Assembly: GCA_003221615.1 (NCBI GenBank)
Contig: QHSQ01000084.1
Coordinates: 1 to 32,755 of the forward strand
Source: Candidatus Rokuibacteriota bacterium
GTDB taxonomy: Bacteria > Methylomirabilota > Methylomirabilia > Rokubacteriales > CSP1-6
DNA length: 32,755 nucleotides
Direction: 5' to 3'
Made by a program: the position numbers and the translations under genes
Notes under the pieces: generated by a model
Told to the model about the DNA's origin: nothing
The model's input: the letters and a program-made list of their open reading frames with translations, nothing else
Database searches by the model: none
Part shown: positions 8,556-15,318 of the stretch, piece by piece
How the letters are laid out: each line of letters opens with the position of its first letter
How positions within the stretch are numbered: the stretch's first letter is position 1

Positions 8556-8585
8556 CTGTCACTCGGCGCGGGGCGGGCGTAGAAT
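8556..8585 (+). promoter_or_regulatory. Probable sigma-70 promoter for the monooxygenase gene
   Basis: CTGTCA (8556-8561), an 18-nt spacer and TAGAAT (8580-8585) form a plausible -35/-10 pair, with transcription expected to begin near 8592. This would give an untranslated leader of about 100 nt that contains the conserved hairpin element at 8620-8682. Confidence 0.4.
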
Positions 8586-8619
8586 CCACGCACCTGGGTC
8601 CGGGCTCAGGCCGGCGGTA

Positions 8620-8682
8620 CGCGCTGCAGGTCGTCGCGGGGCTGGGGCCCCGCCGGCCCAGGCGCGACTCCAGTTAAGGAGG
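8620..8682 (+). promoter_or_regulatory. Conserved 5' leader element, copy A (nested hairpins plus RBS)
   Basis: An outer stem pairs CGCGCT (8620-8625) with GGCGCG (8661-8666). Inside it a perfect 7-bp hairpin pairs GCGGGGC (8636-8642) with GCCCCGC (8647-8653) around a TGGG loop. AAGGAGG at 8676-8682 follows, and the ATG is at 8690. A second copy stands at 32012-32075 before an unrelated gene. Aligning 8621 with 32013, 44 of the first 50 bases are identical and both points are exactly 69 nt from their start codon. One difference turns a C-G pair of the outer stem into U-G and so keeps the pairing. It looks like a cis-regulatory or mRNA-stabilising RNA. Confidence 0.65.
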
Positions 8683-8689
8683 CTCCCGA

Positions 8690-9775
8690 ATGGACTACGG
8701 ACTGTTCACGATGCCGTCGCATCCGCCCGAGCGCAATCTGTACGACGGCCACCGCTGGGATCTCCAGCAGCTCCGCTGGGCGGACGAGCTCGGATTCAGC
8801 GAGGCGTGGATCGGCGAGCATCACACGGCGCCCTGGGAGCCGCACCCGGCGCCCGATTTGCTGGTAGCCCAGGCGCTCCTTCAAACCTCGCGCATGCGCA
8901 TCGGGCCGGGCGGATTCCTGATGCCGTACCACCACCCGGCTGAGCTCGCCCATCGCGTGGCGATGCTCGATCACCTCGCGCAGGGGCGACTGAACTTCGG
9001 CGTCGCGGCCAGCGGATTACCGAGCGACTGGGCGATGTTCAACGTCGACGGCAACTCGGGCCAGCACCGCGAGATGACGCGCGAGGCGCTCGACATCATC
9101 CTGCGGCTCTGGAGCGACGAGCCGGAGTTCGATCACAAGGGCAAGTACTGGCACGTCACCAAGACCGCGACGATGCTCGACACGCTCCGTCCCCACATCA
9201 AGCCGTTCCAGAAGCCGTACCCGCCGATCGGCGTGGCCGGCGTGAGCAAGGGCTCCGACACCCTGAAGCTCGCCGGTGAGCGCGGGTTCTGGCCGATGAG
9301 CCTCAACCTGAATCCGACCTACGTCGGTAGCCACTGGGACGCGGTCGAGCAGGGGGCCGCGCGGACCGGTCGCACGCCGAAGCGCTCGCAGTGGCGGCTC
9401 GTGCGCGAGATCTTCATCGCCGACACCGACGCCGAGGCCATGCGGCTCTCGGCCGGCGGCATGATGGGGCGCATGATGAAGGAGTACTTCCTGCCGCTCC
9501 TGGCGTCGTTCCAGTTCACGGAGTTTCTGAAGCACAAGCCGGACGTGCCGGATTCCGACGTCACCCCCGAGTACTGTGCGCACCACAACTGGCTGGTGGG
9601 CTCGCCGGCCACGGTGGCCGAGAAGCTTCACGGGATCTACGAAGAGGTCGGCGGGTTCGGCACCTTGTTGCTGTTCTGCTTCGACTACTCGGAGAACCCC
9701 CAGGCGTGGCGGCACTCGATCGAGCTCCTGGCCAAGGAAGTCATGCCGCGCTTCAAGGGGCTGGTGCCGAAGTAA
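8690..9775 (+). CDS. Luciferase-like flavin-dependent monooxygenase (LLM class)
   Basis: 361 residues, a full-length bacterial luciferase-like TIM barrel. Visible family segments are DELGFSEAWIGEHHT, RMRIGPGGFLMPYHHPAELA, LDHLAQGRLNFGVAASGLP and the C-terminal VGSPATVAEKLHGIYEEVG. Such enzymes use reduced FMN or F420 to oxidise or cleave organic substrates. The WEPHPAPDLL and HPAELAHRVAMLDHL segments recall the alkanal and N-heterocycle monooxygenase branch. AAGGAGG sits 7 nt before ATG 8690. It is monocistronic and preceded by the conserved leader at 8620-8682, which suggests post-transcriptional control shared with the cupin gene at 32082. Confidence 0.88.
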   Translation: MDYGLFTMPSHPPERNLYDGHRWDLQQLRWADELGFSEAWIGEHHTAPWEPHPAPDLLVAQALLQTSRMRIGPGGFLMPYHHPAELAHRVAMLDHLAQGRLNFGVAASGLPSDWAMFNVDGNSGQHREMTREALDIILRLWSDEPEFDHKGKYWHVTKTATMLDTLRPHIKPFQKPYPPIGVAGVSKGSDTLKLAGERGFWPMSLNLNPTYVGSHWDAVEQGAARTGRTPKRSQWRLVREIFIADTDAEAMRLSAGGMMGRMMKEYFLPLLASFQFTEFLKHKPDVPDSDVTPEYCAHHNWLVGSPATVAEKLHGIYEEVGGFGTLLLFCFDYSENPQAWRHSIELLAKEVMPRFKGLVPK

Positions 9776-9794
9776 GCGGGCGGTCGAGCGTCGA

Positions 9795-10385
9795 TCACTG
9801 GATGACCTCGTCGGCTCGCCCCAGCACCGACGGTGGAATCGTGAGGCCGAGAGCCCTCGCGGTCTTGAGATTGACGACGAACTCAAATTCGCGCGGCTGC
9901 TCGACCGGAAGGTCGGCCGGCCGGGCGCCTTTGAGAATTCGATCGACGAAGTACGCCATACGACGAAAGAGCGCCGTCAGGCTGGCGCCCGATGCCTCGT
10001 GATGAAGGGAGATGCGAGCTGGACCAGCCCTTGCGCACCCCAGGACTTCGCCGACGCGACGGCTTTCGCGAAGTCCTGCGGTTCCCGTATTTCAAGAACG
10101 AGCACCTGAATTCCCAGCCCTCGGGCCGAGGCTTCCACGGCCTGCACGGACCCGGTGCCGCTTCCTTCCTTGTGCCAGAGGATCGCGGCGCGCGAAAGAC
10201 GTGGCACGCTCTCGCGCAGTAGGTCCAGCCGCTTCGTGCTCAATTCCGCGTCTTGGAACGCCACGCCGGTGATGTTTCCTCCCGGGTGCGCGAAGCTTTG
10301 GACGAATCCCATGCCCACCGGATCGTGCGCGGTAATCACGATCGGGATCGTCGACGTCGCGCGCTGAGCGGCGCGGACGCATGCA
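9795..10385 (-). pseudogene. Remnant of an ABC substrate-binding protein (ABC_sub_bind/DUF534 type)
   Basis: Two pieces of one gene are readable in different frames. The first (about 10385-9977) contains ATSTIPIVITAHDPVG, FAHPGGNITGVAF and LAILWHKE-like segments of the tryptophan/tyrosine-type ABC_sub_bind family. The second (about 9985-9795) reads [19 protein letters not shown] and then the standard C-terminus [17 protein letters not shown]. About 40 residues expected between them are missing, with a frame change near 9980. The signal peptide and first third are also gone: homology begins directly at the end of the CoA-transferase gene. It is a dead gene with one internal deletion and one 5' deletion. 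Confidence 0.85.
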
Positions 10386-12600
10386 TCACGATCTCGCCCA
10401 TCTCGGGATCGGTGCGCCGGACGAGATCGCCCCGGCTCCAGAGGTGTGGCTCTTGCACCAGGTCCGCCACGGAGTTGACGACGCTCGCGGCGAGCCCGGC
10501 CCGGCGCAGGACACGCGCGGCTTCGTCGGCGGCGACCGCACCGACCAGCTTCGCGAGCTCCTCTCGCACGCCCACGGGATCGTCGACTCGCGGACGCCCG
10601 AGACGCGCGAGCGCGTCGGCGAATTCACTCCAGCTCGCGGCCGACGCGGCGACGAAGCGCCCCTCGACGGCCTCGACGGTCAGGCTGCTCGGATAGAGCG
10701 GTGAGTCGCCGGCGGCGCGCTCGCGCCTGATGTTCAGCGCGCTGCGCACCGCGAGGAGATCGCCCGTGAGCCGCAGGGCGCACTCGAACATCGCGGTGTC
10801 CACGACCTGTCCCTGGCCGTCGCGATCGCGACGAAGGAGCGCGGCGAGCACGCCGAGCACATTGAAGAGCGCGGTCGAGTAGTCGCCGGCCGTGACGCCG
10901 TCGCGACACGGTGGCCGATCCGGAAATCCGTTGAGATAGGTCATGCCGCCGAAGGCGAGCGCCACCGGGTTGAAGGCGGCGCGGGCGGCGTACGGTCCGC
11001 TCTGCCCGAATCCCGACGACCGTAGGATGACGACACGGGGATTGACGGCATGGAGCTCCGGCGGCCCGAGGTTCCAGCGCTCGAGCGTTCCGGGCCTGAA
11101 GTTCTCGACGATGACGTCGCTCAGACGGACGAGATCCAGGAACACCTCGCGGCCGCGCGCGGAGCGGACGTCGAGCGTGATGCTGCGCTTGTTCCGGTTC
11201 GTCACCGGAAACCCGACACCGCGACTGCCCGGGCCGTCGATCGAGGCCGTACCGGTGGCCGGCAGCTCGACCATGATGACCTCGGCACCGAAGTCGCCGA
11301 GCAGCGCGGCAGCCGCCGGGCCCGCGAGCCACTGGGACAGGTCCAGCACGCGCACACCGGCCAGAGCTCCCGCGTCGGGGGCGTTTGCCGACCTCACGTC
11401 CGGCCTCGGTCGAGCCGCGATGTGCTCGACGCTCGCCCGCACGCTCGCGGTGTGCTCCCCCAGGCGCGGGGCGCTCACGGAGTCGCGCGTGCTCGTCCGC
11501 GAAAACCTGGGCGTCGGTGCGGGGGCCAGGAAGTCGCGGCCCGAGGACGACTTGAGCGTCAGGACCGATCGGCGCGCCTTCACGTGAGCATCGCCGAGGA
11601 TCTCGTCGACCGAGCGGACAGCGGTGCCCGCCACGGCCTCCTCCATAAAGTGCGTCTCCACGTCGGCGACGTCGTGCTTGGCGACCCACGACCGCACGAG
11701 CTCGTCGGCGGCGGCGCGATTGGCCAGACGCGCCGCGCTCGTCGCAAACCGGGGATCCTTGACGGCCTCGGGCGCCCCGATGGCTTCACACAGGCGCGCG
11801 AACGGCTGATCGCCGGCGCCGGACAGCGCGATGAAGCTGCCGTCCCGCGTGGGATAGACGTTCGCTGGAACGACCGTCGCGGATTCGGTGCCCATGCGTG
11901 AGGCCACCGCGCCCGTCTTGTGATAACGGATGACGACGTCTTCCTGCATACGCAACGCGGTCTGGTAGAGACCGATGTCGACGACCTGCCCGTGGCCGCT
12001 TCGTCTGGCGTGAAAGATGGCCATCAGGAGCGTGCCCGCGCCGAGGATCGCCGACCATGACTCGGCCAGCGGCACCGTCACCGGAATCGGCGGGCGATCG
12101 GGAAATCCCGTCGCGAACTGCATACCCGAGAACGCCTGCGCGATACGATCATCGCCGCGCTCGCCGGCCAGCGGCCCGGTCTGACCGAATGGCGAGATGC
12201 GCAGAAGCGCGAGGCGCGCGTTCTTGCCCAGCAGGCTGTCCGGTGCGAGTCCGAAGGACTCGAGCTGTCCAGGACCGAGATCCTCCACGAGCGCGTCGGC
12301 AGTTTCGAGCAGCTTCGCGAGCCAGGGCTCCCGGCCCAGCTCGGGAAGCTCGGCGACGACGGAATACTTGCCGCGGTTCTCCGACTGGAAGTAGAGCGAG
12401 TCTTCGCCGGCGATGCCCGGACCGCGGCGGCGAAGCGGTGAGCCGTCGCGAGGCTCGACCTTGACGACGGTCGCGCCCATGTCGGCGAGCAGCCCGCCCG
12501 CGAAATCGCCGGCCAGGCTCTGGGCCAGCTCGACGACCACGACGCCCTCGAGCGCGCCGCCGCGGTCCGAGCCGGGCAGCGCGGACGACTCCGCTGTCAT
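10336..12600 (-). CDS. Tandem (two-domain) CaiB/BaiF CoA-transferase, C-terminus lost
   Basis: 754 residues containing two family III CoA-transferase modules (about 14-395 and 413-742). The catalytic Asp of the family is present in module 2 (TAGDYSTALF, D573) but is Glu in module 1 (PLAESWSAI, E180), so probably only one half is active. Module 1 ends with the usual PRLGEHTASV motif (378-387). Module 2 stops short of its equivalent: after MHAS at about 742 the frame runs into the binding-protein remnant and ends in an arginine-rich tail. ATG 12600 lies 10 nt after the amidohydrolase stop, suggesting cotranscription. Expected role: moving CoA between acyl groups during catabolism, if still functional. 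Confidence 0.85.
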   Translation of the reverse strand: MTAESSALPGSDRGGALEGVVVVELAQSLAGDFAGGLLADMGATVVKVEPRDGSPLRRRGPGIAGEDSLYFQSENRGKYSVVAELPELGREPWLAKLLETADALVEDLGPGQLESFGLAPDSLLGKNARLALLRISPFGQTGPLAGERGDDRIAQAFSGMQFATGFPDRPPIPVTVPLAESWSAILGAGTLLMAIFHARRSGHGQVVDIGLYQTALRMQEDVVIRYHKTGAVASRMGTESATVVPANVYPTRDGSFIALSGAGDQPFARLCEAIGAPEAVKDPRFATSAARLANRAAADELVRSWVAKHDVADVETHFMEEAVAGTAVRSVDEILGDAHVKARRSVLTLKSSSGRDFLAPAPTPRFSRTSTRDSVSAPRLGEHTASVRASVEHIAARPRPDVRSANAPDAGALAGVRVLDLSQWLAGPAAAALLGDFGAEVIMVELPATGTASIDGPGSRGVGFPVTNRNKRSITLDVRSARGREVFLDLVRLSDVIVENFRPGTLERWNLGPPELHAVNPRVVILRSSGFGQSGPYAARAAFNPVALAFGGMTYLNGFPDRPPCRDGVTAGDYSTALFNVLGVLAALLRRDRDGQGQVVDTAMFECALRLTGDLLAVRSALNIRRERAAGDSPLYPSSLTVEAVEGRFVAASAASWSEFADALARLGRPRVDDPVGVREELAKLVGAVAADEAARVLRRAGLAASVVNSVADLVQEPHLWSRGDLVRRTDPEMGEIVMHASAPLSARRRRSRS

Positions 12601-12610
12601 GATCGGCTCG

Positions 12611-13492
12611 CTAGTCCAGCTCGAACACGCGCGCGGCATTCTTGTAGAGCCACTTCTCCTTGACGGTGTCCTTGAGCGGCAGGTTCATGTACTCGTCGAT
12701 CAAGGTCTCGTACGGCTGGCCGACGAGCCCCGCCGAGAGCCCGACGAGCACCTTGTCCTGGATCAGCGTGTTGCCCAGCTGCATCAGCATCTCCCAGCCC
12801 GAGCCGGGCTGACCGAGGTACTTTGCGCGATGCGCCGAGGTGTCCATGTGCAGATTAGGATGCCGGCGCACGAGCGCGACCATCTCGTTGACCCACGGCC
12901 AGCCGCCGAGGCCGCCGATGATGCGGAGCTCGGGGAAATCCATCGCGACCTGGTCGAGATGCCGCGGATGGCCGAGATCGTACGGCCGGTCGTTCGCGTA
13001 GTTCATCGAGGAGTAGATCCGCACGGGGATACGAAGCTCGGCCGCCTTCGTGTAGAGCGGATAGTAGCGCCGGTCGCTCGCGGGAATCATGTCGACGAGC
13101 GCCGAGACGCCGAGGGCCTTGAAGCCTTCCTCGCGGACCAGCCGCTCGAGCTCGCGGACGCCGGTCATGCCCTTGAAGGCGTTGATGCTGATGCGCGCCA
13201 GCCCGATGAAGCGGTCGGGATAGCGGCGCAGGAGCGTCGTCTCCTCGTCGTTGGTGATGCCGAACGGGACGGAGCGAACGATGCCGAGCTTGCCGAGCTT
13301 GTCGACGTAGGCGTCGAGGCTGATGTCCGGACGATGGTCCGAGCCTTCGCGGCGAGATCGAAAGATGCGGCTGTAGTTCGCCATGCCGTACCCGGCCGGC
13401 TGCGCCGCGGTCGGCTCCTGGTCGTGGCCCGGCTCCGGCTGGCTCGCTTCAGTTCTCGGGATACTACACTCCATGTCGATGATTCGCACCAT
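12611..13492 (-). CDS. Amidohydrolase-2 family protein with metal ligands apparently missing
   Basis: 293 residues with the TIM-barrel layout of the amidohydrolase-2 (decarboxylase/lactonase) family, seen best in the stretch LDQVAMDFPELRIIGGLGGW and in HPNLHMDTSAHRAKYL. The usual ligands are not where expected. The N-terminal DxHxH reads DMECSIP, the central GHLGG-type His is Gly (IIGGLGGW), and the late SD motif reads GLSAG. It may be a non-metal branch or a pseudoenzyme. ATG 13492 follows GAGGGAGA by about 5 nt. The upstream frame is open into an ABC-transporter remnant, so a longer fusion is formally possible, but the ribosome binding site argues against it. Confidence 0.7.
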   Translation of the reverse strand: MVRIIDMECSIPRTEASQPEPGHDQEPTAAQPAGYGMANYSRIFRSRREGSDHRPDISLDAYVDKLGKLGIVRSVPFGITNDEETTLLRRYPDRFIGLARISINAFKGMTGVRELERLVREEGFKALGVSALVDMIPASDRRYYPLYTKAAELRIPVRIYSSMNYANDRPYDLGHPRHLDQVAMDFPELRIIGGLGGWPWVNEMVALVRRHPNLHMDTSAHRAKYLGQPGSGWEMLMQLGNTLIQDKVLVGLSAGLVGQPYETLIDEYMNLPLKDTVKEKWLYKNAARVFELD

Positions 13493-13524
13493 CACGGTCT
13501 CCCTCGCTGGTTCAAGCGCGTGCG

Positions 13525-13949
13525 TCAGCGATGCTTCGGATCGAGGACGTCGCGTAGCCCGTCCCTGAGCACGTTGAGGGCCAGGACGATCGCGAAGATC
13601 GCCAGCCCGGGGTAGAGCGCCATCCAGGGCGCCTGCGACAAATAGCGCTGCGCGGCATTCAGCATGCTGCCCCACGACGGCGCCGGCGGCTGCTGGCCGA
13701 GCCCCAGGAACGACAGGCTCGACTCGGCGATGATCGCCGCGGCGACCGTGAGGCTCGATTGGATCAAGAGCGGCGGGAGCATGTTGGGAAGAATCGCGCG
13801 CAGTCCGATCCGGAGCGGCGAGCCGCCGAGCGCTCGCGCGGCCTCGACGTACTCCTCGGCCTTGACCGCGAGGACGGTGTTGCGCGCCAGCCGGAGAAAG
13901 ACCGGCAACGCCGCGATCCCGATCGCGATCATCGCGTTGGTGAGGCTCG
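13525..13949 (-). pseudogene. C-terminal half of a DppC-type ABC permease
   Basis: The readable segment starts inside the permease at SLTNAMIAIGIA. It includes the EAA loop (YVEAARALGGSPLRIGLR, then ILPNMLPPLLIQ), the typical ESSLSFLGLGQQPPAPSWG segment and the C-terminus ending DPKHR. These are standard for the second membrane subunit of peptide/opine transporters. The first half of the protein is absent. The sequence joins, at about 13945-13950, the N-terminal part of a binding-protein gene in another frame. The stop lies 32 nt before the amidohydrolase start. Confidence 0.85.
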
Positions 13950-14332
13950 ATCTCGCCGATCTCGCTCTTGCGGAACGAGCCCGGCGTCGACAGATGGCGT
14001 TCGATGTTGAAGCGCACCGCCTCGGCGTTGAACGGCTCGCCGTCGTGGAACTTGACGCCCGGGCGCAGCCTGATCACGACCGAGCGGCCACCCGCGGCCC
14101 ACTCGTAACCGGTGGCGAGCTGCGGCACGATCTTGAGATCGGGGGTGACGTCGAAGAGCTTGTCGCAGAGCGCGGCGAAGACCAGGCGGCCGACGTAGGC
14201 GCGGCTGATCGTCGGGTCGAGGGCGTCGGGATCGTCGTTCAGCCCGATCCGCAGCACGGTCTGGGCGGAGGCCATGCCGGCGCCGAGCAGCACGAGCATG
14301 GCGAGAGCCGGCAGTATCCGGGTCCAGTGCAT
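13946..14332 (-). pseudogene. N-terminal fragment of a peptide-type ABC binding protein (SBP_bac_5)
   Basis: About 129 residues: signal peptide MHWTRILPALAMLVLLGAGM ending near ASAQ, then TVLRIGLNDDPDALDPT and the diagnostic VKFHDGEPFNAEAVRFNIER block. Homology stops after SEIGEIE at about 13946, where permease sequence begins in another frame. AGGAG about 9 nt before ATG 14332 is intact. The rest of this gene, a whole DppB-type gene and the first half of the DppC gene must have been removed if the original operon had the standard order. Confidence 0.85.
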
Positions 14333-14553
14333 GCCGAGAGACTCCTCTTGATCCTGGGCGGGTTCGGTCTGGTCGTCTCCGATGACGGCGCTCCGCCGGA
14401 GCGCGCATCATAGCAAGCGCCGCGCGACCTTGTCATCCCGGAGCCATCTCCTTGACTCGGCGTGCTCCACGGCGCAGCATCGCCAGGCGAGTCCGGCGGG
14501 TGATCTGACGGTGGTGAGCGCGGAGATCGATCGGCGATGAGGAGAAACGGAAC

Positions 14554-15318
14554 GTGAGCGACTTCGACTCGGCATTGGCTCGATGCGGGACACTCGACGA
14601 GGACGTGCTGGGGCGCCCGTGGCCGTTTCGCGGCCGACCGATGGACGTCCGGTACGCGCTCTACCGGACGCTCGAGGACGCGCAGGAAGTCTACGTGCGC
14701 GTGTCGGCGGGCGCGCATCCCGAATCTCGCCGCATCCTCGCGCTGGCCCAGCATGCATTCGGCGGGCTGCGCGGTCTGCTGGCCGGCCTTCCGGGAGCCC
14801 TGCTCGACAAGGCGCCGAGCACGGGTGAATGGCCGATCCGCGAGGTCCTCGCTCACATGCTCGCGGTCGAGCAACGCTACGCCCTGCAGACGCGGTACGC
14901 GGTCGACCGGACGGACGCGGACCCGATGCGGATTCCCGACAATCGGATGCCGCCCACGGCGCCGGCGCCCATCGCGGGCGAGGTCGGCGTGGTCCTCGCT
15001 CGACTCGCCGAGGCGCGGGCCGAGACGAACCGCTTGCTGGGTGACGTGGCGCCGGCGGCGATGACGCGGCCGACGGTGTGGGTGGGCCACGACGTCGACG
15101 TGCGCTTTCGGCTGCACCGGTTCGCCGCCCACGTCGTGGAGCACACGATTCAGTGCGAGAAGGCCCTGCTCGCGCTGGGCTGGCGCCAGACCGAGGGGCG
15201 CTTGATCGCGCGGCGCCTCGCGGCCGTCGTCGGCGAGATCGAGGGGCTCGGCGCGACCGCGGAAGCCGGCGAGATCGAGGCGCGGCTGGCCGAGCGCCTG
15301 GCGTCGGTGCAACCGTGA
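14554..15318 (+). CDS. DinB/YfiT-like metal-binding protein
   Basis: 254 residues. The four-helix DinB fold is indicated by three His positions typical of its metal site: H101 in LAHMLAVEQRY, and H193 and H197 in HRFAAHVVEHTIQ. DinB-like proteins include thiol-dependent S-transferases (bacillithiol, mycothiol or glutathione) and proteins of unknown role. GTG 14554 is preceded by GAGGAG at 14539-14544. The stop overlaps the GTG of the peptidase by 4 nt (GTGA at 15315-15318), so the two are translationally coupled. The region 14333-14553 between this gene and the divergent ABC remnant holds only control sequence that I could not resolve. Confidence 0.8.
   Translation: MSDFDSALARCGTLDEDVLGRPWPFRGRPMDVRYALYRTLEDAQEVYVRVSAGAHPESRRILALAQHAFGGLRGLLAGLPGALLDKAPSTGEWPIREVLAHMLAVEQRYALQTRYAVDRTDADPMRIPDNRMPPTAPAPIAGEVGVVLARLAEARAETNRLLGDVAPAAMTRPTVWVGHDVDVRFRLHRFAAHVVEHTIQCEKALLALGWRQTEGRLIARRLAAVVGEIEGLGATAEAGEIEARLAERLASVQP

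Noticed and set aside
12611-14332. A single 573-codon protein combining binding-protein and amidohydrolase parts
   Set aside because: The middle is out-of-frame permease sequence, and the amidohydrolase has its own strong ribosome binding site before ATG 13492; it is a deletion by-product.
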